From: CAWIOX01 sp963837775
Lineage (GTDB): Bacteria; Pseudomonadota; Gammaproteobacteria; Burkholderiales; Burkholderiaceae_D
Assembly: GCA_963837775.1 (NCBI GenBank)
Contig: CAWIOX010000010.1
Span: forward strand, 1 to 64,000
Length of the DNA stretch: 64,000 bases
Reading direction: 5' to 3'
Shown here: piece after piece, positions 36,477 through 44,887 of the stretch
Layout: each line of letters begins with the position of its first letter
How positions within the stretch are numbered: position 1 is the first letter of the stretch
The notes under the pieces: generated by a model
Databases searched by the model: none
Told to the model about the DNA's origin: nothing
What the model saw: only the letters and a program-made list of their open reading frames with translations
Position numbers and translations under genes: made by a program

Positions 36477-37841
36477 TTACCCCGGTTTTGCCGATTGCGC
36501 TGCGGTTAGCGCTTCGTCGAGCGTTTCGATCACCATGCCGGCTTGTTCCGCTGACAGCACCAGCGGCGGTCGAATCTTGAGCACATTGTGTCCCATCGCG
36601 CAGGCGCTGAGCAAGACGCCCTTGTCGCGCATTCGATTGACCACGCGGCTGGTGAGCTCGCGGTCGGGCGTTCGCGATGCGCGGTCCGAGACAAGTTCCA
36701 CGCCGACGAACATGCCCGCGCCACGCACATCACCAATGGCCTCGTGCCGGGTGGCAAGAGCGGTGATGCCGTCGAGCAAGATCTTTCCGACCCTGGCGGC
36801 ATGCTGCACCAGGCCTTCTTTTTCGATCGTATCCAGCACTGCCAGCGCCGCCGCGCACGATACGGTATTGCCGGCGAAGGTGTTGAAGTATCTTGAGTTT
36901 TTGCCGAATTCCGCCAACACGTCAGCAGTGGCCAGCAGTCCCGCGACAGGTTGTCCATTGCCCATCGGCTTGCCAAGGGTGACGATGTCGGGGATGAGGC
37001 CGTGACGCTGAAAGCCCCACATATGCTCGCCCGTCCGGCCGAAGCCGGGCTGGACCTCGTCGGCGATGAAAATGCCGCCGGCCCGCTTGATCGCGTCGAC
37101 CGCACCCTTCAAAAAGCCCGCTGGTCCAGGGAGGATGCCGTCGCTGGTGAACAGGGAATCGACAATCAGTGCCGCCGGTTTGATGCCGTGACGCCGAAGA
37201 TCGGCGATCGCCGCCTCGACATCGCGCGTGAAGCGTTCGGAGAGGTCGGCACCCTCGGCATGATAGAGGCGCGGTGCCGGGACCAGGCGAACGTGCGCGC
37301 CGAGATCGACGGTCGCGCCGAGTGATGGCGAGAATTGCGACACTGCGTCGGTGAAGCCGTGATAGGCGGTTTCGGTCACGATCACGCCCGTGCCACCGGT
37401 GCGGACCTTGGCGATGCGATAGGCGACGTCGTTTGCCTCGCTGCCGGTGCAGGTCAACATGAGATGCGCAAGGTCAGTCTCGGGCACGCTCGCGAGCAGG
37501 CGTTCGGCCAGTTCAAGAATCGTGTCGTGCAGATAGCGGGTGTTGGTCGCAAGAGTCTGCACTTGGCTGCGGATCGCCTCGGTCACCGCCGGGTGACAAT
37601 GCCCGAGCGACGCGACGTTGTTATAAATGTCGAGGTAACGGCGACCTTCCGGATCGATCAGCCACACGCCTTCGCCGCGCACGATGTGAAGCGGATGTTC
37701 GTACATCAGCCGATATGCCGGGCCGAGCAACGCTTCTCGACGCGCGATCATCGCCGCGGTGACGGGTCCCACGTCGACACGTCCGGGGATATAGGCGTTG
37801 ACCATGTTGAGGTCAGTGGTGCTTTTCATTGGCTTTTCCAT
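36477..37841 (-). CDS. Class III PLP enzyme of the AGXT2L type (probable phospho-lyase)
   Basis: 454 residues. The PLP core has CTGSEANDVAYRIAK, FIADEVQPGFGRTGEHMWGF (Asp), PDIVTLGKPMGNGQPVAG (Schiff-base Lys), FNTFAGNTVSCAAALAVLD and IGDVRGAGMFVGVELVSDRASRTP. The last blocks and the GKPMGNGxPV form match ethanolamine-phosphate and 5-phosphohydroxylysine phospho-lyases (AGXT2L1/L2) better than simple transaminases. These eliminate ammonia and phosphate to give an aldehyde. Four bases separate it from the kinase gene that would make its phosphorylated substrate. Transaminase activity remains possible. Confidence 0.85.
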   Translation of the reverse strand: MEKPMKSTTDLNMVNAYIPGRVDVGPVTAAMIARREALLGPAYRLMYEHPLHIVRGEGVWLIDPEGRRYLDIYNNVASLGHCHPAVTEAIRSQVQTLATNTRYLHDTILELAERLLASVPETDLAHLMLTCTGSEANDVAYRIAKVRTGGTGVIVTETAYHGFTDAVSQFSPSLGATVDLGAHVRLVPAPRLYHAEGADLSERFTRDVEAAIADLRRHGIKPAALIVDSLFTSDGILPGPAGFLKGAVDAIKRAGGIFIADEVQPGFGRTGEHMWGFQRHGLIPDIVTLGKPMGNGQPVAGLLATADVLAEFGKNSRYFNTFAGNTVSCAAALAVLDTIEKEGLVQHAARVGKILLDGITALATRHEAIGDVRGAGMFVGVELVSDRASRTPDRELTSRVVNRMRDKGVLLSACAMGHNVLKIRPPLVLSAEQAGMVIETLDEALTAAQSAKPG

Positions 37842-37845
37842 TTCC

Positions 37846-38901
37846 TTATCCTTTTTGTACTTCGGTCAGTAATCGGTCGCGCGCCTCATTGCGGGAAAGA
37901 TCGGCCATCTGGGACAGCGCTTCCCATGCCGCGGGATTGTGGCGCATGATGTAGGCGCGGTTCTCGGGGTAGCGCGCAGCGCGCCATTCCGAAATCAGTG
38001 CTGTGATGAGATGGCGTGTCGCCATGAGATCGGCCACGATCTCCTGCTCGATGTCGGTAAGCGGCAGCGTCGCGTGATAGGCCCCGACGAACTGCGCCGG
38101 CCCCTCGAACGGATCGGCGTTGCCAGTCATATGAAAGGCCGCCGCCGTACCGACCTCACCGACCAGCGGCGCATGCAGCATGTCGCCGAAGTCGATAATC
38201 CCCAAGATGCGTTCATGATCGTCGGGTGCGACCAGCACGTTGTAGAGATGGTAATCGTTGTGGATTACCTGCGCCCTCACCTCGCCGAGACGCGGCAGGA
38301 CATGGTCGGTGAAGCGCGTCATGAACGACTCGGCGAGCGCGCGACGCGGAGCGTCCACGATGCCATCGAGCTTGGCCGTCAGCCGGTGCGCTGCGGAAAC
38401 ATTCCACAACAGATCGTGCGTCGCCGAAGGATGCGTGAAGTCGCGCAACGCGAGGTTCAAATTGGCGAGCACTGTCCCCATTGCCCGACGCTGCGCGGCG
38501 GTCCGGGGAGTCTCCTTGATCTGGATGCCGTCGAGATAGGTCAGCATCCGCACGGTGGTTTGGACTCCGTCGGCCAACGCTACAGTGTCGCGCGTCCGGC
38601 CGTCAAGCGTTCGCACCACGTGTGGCACCGGCAGGTCGGGCGATACGCGGGCCACGTGCTCAAGCGCACCAATCTGGAAATCGACGACCGAAACCGGCTC
38701 GGATGGATTGCTGATCTTGACAACGTAACGAGTGCCGTCCGCGGTCTCTATGCAACAATTCTGGTCGCGCTCGCCCGCCAGTGGTTTGACGCTGCCATGA
38801 ATACCGTAGAGACGACTGACCAAGGCCCGCACCTCGTCCGGGGCAAGGCTGGGCGCCGCCGTGCTCAACGCCGCCGCAACTGGTTGATCCTCCGCCATCA
38901 T
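37846..38901 (-). CDS. APH-family kinase resembling hydroxylysine kinase
   Basis: 351 residues. Kinase features are GERDQNCCIETADGTRYVVKI (P-loop-like strand and Lys), the catalytic loop VIHNDYHLYNVLV and the metal site IIDFGDML. HPSATHDLLWNVSAA matches the H-x-RDLLWD region of the HYKK (AGPHD1) group and of bacterial kinase-phospholyase fusions. The ATG overlaps the HAD stop as ATGA (38898-38901), and the stop lies within the ribosome site of the phospho-lyase. With that partner it could phosphorylate a hydroxyl of an amino alcohol or hydroxylysine. Substrate is inferred from context. Confidence 0.82.
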   Translation of the reverse strand: MMAEDQPVAAALSTAAPSLAPDEVRALVSRLYGIHGSVKPLAGERDQNCCIETADGTRYVVKISNPSEPVSVVDFQIGALEHVARVSPDLPVPHVVRTLDGRTRDTVALADGVQTTVRMLTYLDGIQIKETPRTAAQRRAMGTVLANLNLALRDFTHPSATHDLLWNVSAAHRLTAKLDGIVDAPRRALAESFMTRFTDHVLPRLGEVRAQVIHNDYHLYNVLVAPDDHERILGIIDFGDMLHAPLVGEVGTAAAFHMTGNADPFEGPAQFVGAYHATLPLTDIEQEIVADLMATRHLITALISEWRAARYPENRAYIMRHNPAAWEALSQMADLSRNEARDRLLTEVQKG

Positions 38902-39611
38902 GCGACTCGTTTCGTCGTGGCGGTCTGGGGCGGAAATTCGAGCCCAAGCAAACCGGGAAGTTGGCGAATATCGGTCAAGCGGTTGACACCATAGCCGTCG
39001 AAACCTTCGAACGAGGGCTCGTGACCGCGATCGATGAACGCTTTGGCCATGAATCCCAGATCGGACGCCGTCATGAGGTCGTAACGGAAGCTCGACGAGA
39101 CGTGCATCATCTGGTCTGGTCCGCAACCGAGTTGTTCGAACATATATTCGAACATCTGGGCCCGTGGTTTGTAGGCGCGTGCTTCCTCGGCGGTGTACAC
39201 GGCGTGGAAGGGTGCCTTGAGGTGGGCGACGCTATGCGGAATCAAATCGACCATCGAGTTCGACAGGATCACCAGCGGGATGTGCGGAGCGATTGCCTCC
39301 AGCACCTCGACTACGTTCGGATGGGGCTGCCAGGTCGGGACGGCGGCGTACAACATGATCGCATCGGATGGACGATATTCAACGCCGTGCGCCTTGCACG
39401 CCCGTCGAATGGAATTTTCAACAACGTCAAAAAACGGTTTCCACTCACCTAATACTTCATCGAGGCGGTAGAATCCAAAACTGTCTAGAAAAGCCGGCAT
39501 CCGCTCAGTCGGAACACGATCTTCGAAAATCTTTTTTGCAGTCGGCCCCATTTCGAAGTTAATGAGCGTCCCGTAACAATCGAAGCTGATGAATTTCGGT
39601 TTGTATGTCAT
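38898..39611 (-). CDS. HAD hydrolase, haloacid-dehalogenase type II
   Basis: 237 residues with nucleophile Asp11 in ISFDCYGTLINFE, motif II in VILSNSMVDLIPH, motif III Lys in ARAYKPRAQMFEYM and motif IV in MMHVSSSFRYDLMTASDLG. This is the L-2-haloacid dehalogenase branch, whose members also hydrolyse phosphates. It is the first gene of the operon with kinase and phospho-lyase. A paralogue, about half identical by eye, sits at 56321-56993 beside another oxidase. A real dehalogenation role is not supported by context; phosphatase or repair activity is as likely. Confidence 0.88.
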   Translation of the reverse strand: MTYKPKFISFDCYGTLINFEMGPTAKKIFEDRVPTERMPAFLDSFGFYRLDEVLGEWKPFFDVVENSIRRACKAHGVEYRPSDAIMLYAAVPTWQPHPNVVEVLEAIAPHIPLVILSNSMVDLIPHSVAHLKAPFHAVYTAEEARAYKPRAQMFEYMFEQLGCGPDQMMHVSSSFRYDLMTASDLGFMAKAFIDRGHEPSFEGFDGYGVNRLTDIRQLPGLLGLEFPPQTATTKRVA

Positions 39612-39625
39612 TTGGGTGATCTCCT

Positions 39626-39737
39626 ACAGGTGGATGAGTACACACAAGTATATGGAAATCAGTGCTACGGAGATGCCTTATTGCCGCGAGACTCAAGCAG
39701 TTTCCTTTTGAATCTGGGGTATGCCTGGCATTTTCTT
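39626..39737 (-). repeat. Upstream box A, shared with the region at 44709-44838
   Basis: Contains ACAGGTGGATGA, ACAAGTATATGG, TTATTGCCGCGAGACTCAAG and TTCCTTTTGAATCTGG then GGCATTTTCT in the same order as box B. It stands directly before the HAD-kinase operon on the minus strand and includes a possible TATACT -10 element. This suggests co-regulation of two operons. Confidence 0.65.
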
Positions 39738-39947
39738 TGGCGTCCGCTGAGGTCGAACTTTGTCGCGGCATGATCGTCCGACTTCCCGTTGTCGCGACAG
39801 CCTAGGATTGTGTCCCCAGGCGTGGTGTACGAGATGCGACTCTCCAGGGACGCCGTCCCCGATCTGTAATGACCAGCTTATTCTGCTCAGATCAAGCTGC
39901 TAATTTGAATGCTGTGCTGATAGCCGTGGGGCGGCGGAACCTGACGC

Positions 39948-40017
39948 GGGTTGATGCCATTGATCAACTGCACGTCGCCCGACAGCAACGCATTAACGCG
40001 CGCCGTCTCATCAGGAA
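39948..40017 (-). pseudogene. Short remnant of a third peptide-type binding protein
   Basis: The minus frame reads PDETARVNALLSGDVQLING INPR, nearly the same as the internal block of the binding proteins at 40516 and 53267. Only about 23 codons survive. It follows the fur1 gene, as the complete binding protein follows fur2. Confidence 0.75.
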
Positions 40018-40478
40018 GTGCGCATGACGTCGCGAGATTTGGATTTTCTCGATGTCGCGGTTTTGGTCGACTTGCAGTCTCCGCACACGCCGTAGAGGGA
40101 CAGCGAATGCTCATGGAGAGCAAAGCCGCGTTCCTTCGCGATTTCTTCTTGGCGCCGTTCGATACCGCTGTCAACGAATTCTTCCACCTTGCCGCAGACG
40201 GTGCAAATCAGGTGGTCGTGATGGCTGCCCTCATTAAGCTCAAACACTGCGGCACCCGACTCGAAATGACGGCGGATGACAATGCCCGTTTCAGAAAACT
40301 GCATCAGCACGCGGTAAATGGTCGCGAGGCCAACGTCGATCTTCTCGTCGATCAGGAAGCGATAGATATCTTCCGCCGACAGGTGCTTGGTTCCGCGCTC
40401 ATGAAAGAGCTGCAGGATGCGCAACCTTGGCAATGTCGCTTTCAGACCGGATTGGCGCAGTGCTTTGGGAATGTCCAT
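40011..40478 (-). CDS. Fur-family metalloregulator, copy 1
   Basis: 155 residues from the ATG at 40478. The winged helix is LRQSGLKATLPRLRILQLFH, LSAEDIYRFLIDEKIDVGLATIYRVL. The dimerisation domain has HHDHLICTVCGKVEEF and a second Cys pair GVCGDC, i.e. metal sites typical of Fur. It is almost identical in DNA to copy 2 (42149-42607), differing at a few codons and at the C-terminus, where this copy runs into binding-protein remnant sequence. Fur normally represses iron uptake; its link to a peptide-type binding protein is unusual. Confidence 0.9.
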   Translation of the reverse strand: MDIPKALRQSGLKATLPRLRILQLFHERGTKHLSAEDIYRFLIDEKIDVGLATIYRVLMQFSETGIVIRRHFESGAAVFELNEGSHHDHLICTVCGKVEEFVDSGIERRQEEIAKERGFALHEHSLSLYGVCGDCKSTKTATSRKSKSRDVMRTS

Positions 40479-40515
40479 TGAATCGACCGATGCCGGTCGG
40501 AGTTCAGGCATCCCG

Positions 40516-42138
40516 TCAGGCATCGAGCCAGACGTGCTCGGCGAACGCATAGCCCATGAGGCCGCCCAGCGGGTGCCCGCTATAACCCTTGAGCTTGTTG
40601 CTCAAACCGTCGAGCGAGTGGATGAACATCGGAATCCCGACACCGCAGCCTTCATGCACCATCACCTGCATGTCGGCATACATCTGCTTGCGCTTGGCTT
40701 CATTGGTTTCGCCACGCGCCACTTCCAGCAACTGGTCAAACTTCTCGTTTTTCCAGCCCGACACGTTCATCGGCGAATCGGACTTGTAGAACAGCGAGAA
40801 CATCAGGTCGAGCGTCGGGCGCGGATTGATGTTGCCGAACGAGATCGGATGCTTGGCCCAGTGGTTCGACCAGTAGCCGTCCGCCGGCATGCGCTTGATG
40901 TCCAGGTTCAGGCCGATCCTCTTTGCCGACAATTGCAGGATCTGCGCCATGTCGACCGAACCGGTGGCCGCCGTCGATATCACCACCGGCAAGGTCATGC
41001 CGGCCATGCCGGATTTCTGCAGGTGGAACTTGGCCTTGTCCAGGTCGAACGCGCGTTGCGGCAAGCCGGAAAAGTAGTAACGGCTTGAGGGCTGGACCGG
41101 GTGGTCGTTGGCGATGGTGCCGAGATCGCGCATGGCCACCTTGCGGATCTTTTCGCGGTCCTGCATGTATTTCATCGCCAGCACGAAGTCGGGATTCTTC
41201 ACCGGACCGAGATTGTCGCGCATGATGATGTCGGTGTAATGGCCGGTCTTCGATTCGCACAGCGTGCAGCCATAATCGGCCGAAAAGTTCGCCGCCGTGC
41301 GCGGGTTGATGCCATTGATCAGATGCACGTCGCCCGACAGCAGCGCATTGACGCGCGCCGCCTCGTCGGGAATCGAGAAGTATTCGATTTCATCGATGTA
41401 GGGCTTGCCCGGTTTCCAATAGTTTTCGTTGCGCACGCTGATCGAGCGCACGCCCGGCTTGAATTCCTTGCACTTGTACGGGCCGGTGCCGTTCGCGGTG
41501 CTGAAATCCGTCGTGCCGTCCTTGATGATCGAAAAATGGGAAGTGCCCAGCAGCGCCGGCAGGTCGACATTTGCCGAATTCAGCTTGATCCGGAGTTCGT
41601 TCGGGCCGGTCGCCTTGATTTCCTCGAACTCTTCGGCCACCGCCTTAGCTTTGGATGCGGTGGCAGGATTCTTGTGACGCAGCAGGGAATACACCACGTC
41701 AGCCGAGGTCAGCGGCTTGCCGTCATGGAAACGCACATCCTTGCGCAGCTTGACGGTCCATAGCACCGCGTCCTTGGTGCTGACCGATTCGGCCAGCGCC
41801 ATCTGGGGAGTGAGCTTGGCGTCGATGGTGGTCAGGCAGCTGTAGAACATGACGTGGCGCACGTAGTCGGCGATGCTGCCGCCCTTGGCCGGATCGAGCG
41901 TGTCTGCAGTCGAACCGGCGGCGACGGCGGCGCGGATGCGGCCACCCTTCTTCGGGGTCTGCGCGTATGCGGTGCCGGCGTGCGTGAGCAGGCCGCCGGC
42001 GGTGGAGGCAAGCATGCCGCCTGCCAGGAGTGTGCGCATCACATCGCGGCGCGATACGCCGCGTTTGATGTCATCGACGATACGGTCGCTGATCTCTGAA
42101 TGCTGCGGGATGAGGATGTCGAATTCTTTGTCGCTCAT
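40516..42138 (-). CDS. Dipeptide/oligopeptide-type ABC substrate-binding protein (SBP_bac_5), Tat-exported
   Basis: 540 residues, intact. A twin-arginine leader (SRRDVMRTLLAGGMLASTAGG, about residues 28-60, ending YAQ) indicates Tat export. Typical family 5 blocks follow: LDPAKGGSIADYVRHVMFYS, ALAESVSTKDAVLWTVKLRK, DVRFHDGKPLTSADVVYSLL and ARVNALLSGDVHLINGINPR. The end is GYAFAEHVWLDA. It lies ten bases after the fur2 stop. No permease follows here, so it may feed the transporter at 49.5-53.2 kb, whose own binding protein (53267-54893) is a close but frameshifted paralogue. Confidence 0.92.
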   Translation of the reverse strand: MSDKEFDILIPQHSEISDRIVDDIKRGVSRRDVMRTLLAGGMLASTAGGLLTHAGTAYAQTPKKGGRIRAAVAAGSTADTLDPAKGGSIADYVRHVMFYSCLTTIDAKLTPQMALAESVSTKDAVLWTVKLRKDVRFHDGKPLTSADVVYSLLRHKNPATASKAKAVAEEFEEIKATGPNELRIKLNSANVDLPALLGTSHFSIIKDGTTDFSTANGTGPYKCKEFKPGVRSISVRNENYWKPGKPYIDEIEYFSIPDEAARVNALLSGDVHLINGINPRTAANFSADYGCTLCESKTGHYTDIIMRDNLGPVKNPDFVLAMKYMQDREKIRKVAMRDLGTIANDHPVQPSSRYYFSGLPQRAFDLDKAKFHLQKSGMAGMTLPVVISTAATGSVDMAQILQLSAKRIGLNLDIKRMPADGYWSNHWAKHPISFGNINPRPTLDLMFSLFYKSDSPMNVSGWKNEKFDQLLEVARGETNEAKRKQMYADMQVMVHEGCGVGIPMFIHSLDGLSNKLKGYSGHPLGGLMGYAFAEHVWLDA

Positions 42139-42148
42139 GTTTTTCTCC

Positions 42149-42607
42149 TCAAGATCTGGATTTTCTCGATGTCGCGGTTTTGGTCGACTTGCAACCTCCG
42201 CACACGCCGTAGAGGGACAGCGAATGCTCATGGAGAGCAAAGCCGCGTTCCTTCGCGATTTCTTCCTGGCGCCGTTCGATGGCGCTGTCAACGAATTCTT
42301 CCACCTTGCCGCAGACGGTGCAGATCAGATGGTCGTGATGACTGCCCTCATTGAGCTCAAACACTGCGGCACCCGACTCGAAATGACGGCGAATGACAAT
42401 GCCCGTTTCGGCAAACTGCATCAGCACGCGGTAAATGGTCGCGAGGCCAACGTCGATCTTCTCGTCGATCAGGAAGCGGTAGATCTCTTCCGCTGACAGG
42501 TGCTTGGTTCCGCGTTCATGAAAGAGCTGCAGGATGCGCAACCTTGGCAATGTCGCCTTCAGGCCGGATTGGCGCAGTGCTTTGGGAATGTCTATTAGTT
42601 CGTTCAT
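42149..42607 (-). CDS. Fur-family metalloregulator, copy 2
   Basis: 152 residues from ATG 42607. The same HTH and HHDH/CxxC metal sites as copy 1 (here GVCGGC), with an Asp/Ala difference in the hinge. It stands upstream of the intact binding protein with a ten-base gap, so the two are almost certainly co-transcribed. Together with copy 1 it shows that a [fur-binding protein] unit was duplicated in tandem. Confidence 0.92.
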   Translation of the reverse strand: MNELIDIPKALRQSGLKATLPRLRILQLFHERGTKHLSAEEIYRFLIDEKIDVGLATIYRVLMQFAETGIVIRRHFESGAAVFELNEGSHHDHLICTVCGKVEEFVDSAIERRQEEIAKERGFALHEHSLSLYGVCGGCKSTKTATSRKSRS

Positions 42608-42694
42608 CGAAAAAAACTCGCAGACATTGCTGCCGGCGAGCCAAGCTTCCGGAGGAAGAGGAAACAAATTCAAAAGCACCGGTGCTCTAAAACA

Positions 42695-43663
42695 TTACGC
42701 CGGACGGTATATCTCAGCAAGGTCGCATAAGTCCCAGTTCCCGCCAGTCAATACCACGCAGACTTTTTCATCTGGTCTGACTTTTATGGCGCCCGCCAAC
42801 AAAGCTCCGATACCAATTGAGGCGGCGGGTTCAGCTATCAATTTCGCATCTTTGGCAAGAGCACGCATACCCGCGATGATATGTTCGTCTTCAACGAGAA
42901 CAATCTCATCCACATACTTTTCAATAATGGGATATGGGTTTTGACCTGGCACACTTATTCTTAAACCATCCGCAATGGTGTTTTTCAAAGGAAGCGATGT
43001 ACGTTCTTTATTAATCCTGCTTTGAAAATACTTCGGTGTTAAGGCGGGCTCTGCACCTATAACGCGCACCGATGGTTTCGTTTCCTTGATCGCGGTAGCG
43101 ATTCCTGAAATAAGGCCTCCACCGCCCATGGGAATGATTACCGTGTCTACATCTGCCAAATCCTCCAATATTTCACACCCTATTGTTCCCTGACCAGCCA
43201 TTACCAGAGGGTCCTCAAAAGCGTGAACAACTGCATAGTTGTTTTCCTCAGCGATTTCATACACCCTTTTCCATCTGGCAGCAGTATCCCCATCAAAAAG
43301 AATGACTTCTGCGCCGAGGGCTTTTGTATTTTCAATCTTGATTTTTGGCGTGGTCACAGGAAGGACCAGTAACGCTTTTACGCCCAGCATTCTGGCGGCG
43401 TAAGCAAGCCCCTGGGCATGATTGCCCGAAGAAGTGGCAATGATACCGTTAGCTATCGCTTCTTTTGGGAGCGAAAGTGCCTTGTTCAGAGCGCCTCGAA
43501 TTTTAAAGGCCCCGGTAATTTGCAGGGTTTCAGGTTTTAGATACAGCTGACAGCCAACGGCCTTCTCCATCTTTTCTGCGCGCAATAATGGCGTATGTCT
43601 GATGTGAGGTTTCAGCCGTTCCTGGGCTTCTCGAATGTCCTGAATGGTAGGGTAGTTGCGCAC
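42695..43663 (-). CDS. Threonine-dehydratase-family PLP enzyme (EutB/BhcB-like), low GC
   Basis: 322 residues from a GTG at 43663, chosen because AAGGA lies eight bases upstream and ten bases after the previous stop. The PLP Lys is in QITGAFKIRGALNKAL; SSGNHAQGLAYAARMLGVKA, IPMGGGGLISGIA and VVLTGGN complete fold-type II. Relatives dehydrate serine/threonine or beta-hydroxyaspartate (BhcB), or take part in hydroxyectoine breakdown (EutB). Pairing with the reductase upstream fits both. Base composition and codon use are AT-rich compared with all neighbours, suggesting recent transfer from a lower-GC donor. Confidence 0.88.
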   Translation of the reverse strand: MRNYPTIQDIREAQERLKPHIRHTPLLRAEKMEKAVGCQLYLKPETLQITGAFKIRGALNKALSLPKEAIANGIIATSSGNHAQGLAYAARMLGVKALLVLPVTTPKIKIENTKALGAEVILFDGDTAARWKRVYEIAEENNYAVVHAFEDPLVMAGQGTIGCEILEDLADVDTVIIPMGGGGLISGIATAIKETKPSVRVIGAEPALTPKYFQSRINKERTSLPLKNTIADGLRISVPGQNPYPIIEKYVDEIVLVEDEHIIAGMRALAKDAKLIAEPAASIGIGALLAGAIKVRPDEKVCVVLTGGNWDLCDLAEIYRPA

Positions 43664-43673
43664 TTGAAAGTCC

Positions 43674-44666
43674 TTATTCAATAAACTCAAAGAAAGTTCC
43701 AACTTTACTTTCTATTGCGTTCTGATAGATTTTTGTCGAAGTCGTATTGTCTTGAATGGCCATCCCGGTGGAGTCGAAGATCGTAACTTCCTCATCGCTC
43801 TCTCTTCCTGGCTTCTTGCCCAGCAAGACCTCGCCGATCTCTGCATGGATGCCGTCTTTGGTAATGATGTTCTTGCTCAACGGATGCTGGGTTTCGCCTT
43901 TTTCGCTGCACTGTATGATCGAGTCAACGACGACTTTTGCATTCCTGAAGATCTCTGGATCGAATTCCTGCTTCCCCTTTGCATCCGTGCCGATCGCAAC
44001 GATGTGTGTGCCGGGCTTTACCCAGTCGGCTTCCACCAGAGATCCTTTCCCGCGGGTCGTCGTAATCAGGATATCCGCCTGCTCAACGGCTTCTTTTTTG
44101 GAGTTCGCCATCACCACAGGAATGCCGAACTCGCGTTCGATATCCGCTTTGTACTTTGCGAGTGACTCCGCGGTGTGGTCCCATGCATGGATCTCTTCAA
44201 TCTTCATGATCTCGTTGATTGCACGGATCTGCATCCTGGCCTGATTCCCGGTACCGATGGAGGTAATTTTTTTCGCATTTTTCCTTGCCAGTGCTCTTAC
44301 CGACACGGCCCCGGACGCCCCGGTTCTGAGGCCAGTGATCAAGCTTCCATCCATCACGCAAATCAGCGCACAGCTCCTGGCATCAAACAGCAGAATGGTC
44401 CCCATGCCGCTCGGCACGCCGTATGTTGTCGGGTTATTGGGGAAGCCGCCGGAAGACGCTTTCATGGAGATGATTTCATTGCCTTTGTAGTAACCAAGCT
44501 TGAAGTCAATATCCCCACGCGGCGGATGGAGATCTATCCCTATATAGTCAGGTTGTACCACCTGGTTACTGTTAAAGGCTTTGTATGCCTCTTCCACCGT
44601 ACCGATGACTTCCTTCATGCAGATTAATCTGCTGACTTCCTCTTTTTTCAGCAACAGGGTTTTCAT
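43674..44666 (-). CDS. Ornithine-cyclodeaminase/mu-crystallin family protein (EutC/BhcD-like), low GC
   Basis: 330 residues. VSRLICMKEVIGTVEEAYKA, GGFPNNPTTYGVPSGMGTIL, LRTGASGAVSVRALARKNAK, ITSIGTGNQARMQIRAINEI (NAD motif), HIVAIGTDAKGKQEFDPEIF and the end block IFDSTGMAIQDNTTS identify the family. Members include ornithine cyclodeaminase, iminosuccinate reductase BhcD, pyrroline-2-carboxylate reductase and EutC. It is the first gene of a two-gene unit and is preceded by box B. AT-rich like its partner. Confidence 0.9.
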   Translation of the reverse strand: MKTLLLKKEEVSRLICMKEVIGTVEEAYKAFNSNQVVQPDYIGIDLHPPRGDIDFKLGYYKGNEIISMKASSGGFPNNPTTYGVPSGMGTILLFDARSCALICVMDGSLITGLRTGASGAVSVRALARKNAKKITSIGTGNQARMQIRAINEIMKIEEIHAWDHTAESLAKYKADIEREFGIPVVMANSKKEAVEQADILITTTRGKGSLVEADWVKPGTHIVAIGTDAKGKQEFDPEIFRNAKVVVDSIIQCSEKGETQHPLSKNIITKDGIHAEIGEVLLGKKPGRESDEEVTIFDSTGMAIQDNTTSTKIYQNAIESKVGTFFEFIE

Positions 44667-44708
44667 TTATATCGTCTCTCTATTTTTTAGATTCAGGGCA
44701 TACGCTAT

Positions 44709-44838
44709 ACAGGTGGATGACAGGCTGACGACAGGTCTATGAATACAAGTGTATGGGTATCCGTGTTGCGAAGATTCTTTATTGCCGCGAGACTCAAGCA
44801 GATTCCTTTTCGATCTGGAGCATTCCCGGCATTTTCTC
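44709..44838 (-). repeat. Upstream box B, shared with the region at 39626-39737
   Basis: Same ordered elements as box A (ACAGGTGGATGA; ACAAGTGTATGG; TTATTGCCGCGAGACTCAAG; TTCCTTTTCGATCTGG; GGCATTTTCT). It stands before the low-GC gene pair. On the minus strand ATACACTTGTATTCAT is an imperfect palindrome of the kind bound by GntR/FCD regulators. That assignment is inference. Confidence 0.65.
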
Positions 44839-44887
44839 CTGCGATGATTCAGCCTCAACGGACATTAGAATTAAGCCGCACCTCTCG

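Noticed and set aside
38898..39611. Reading the HAD genes as evidence for halogenated-compound degradation
   Set aside because: The family name is historical; neighbours are kinase, phospho-lyase and amine oxidase, with no halocarboxylate transporter or other dehalogenation gene.
39559..39771. 70-codon minus frame upstream of the HAD gene
   Set aside because: It overlaps the HAD start and the duplicated promoter box, has no ribosome site, and shows no family resemblance.
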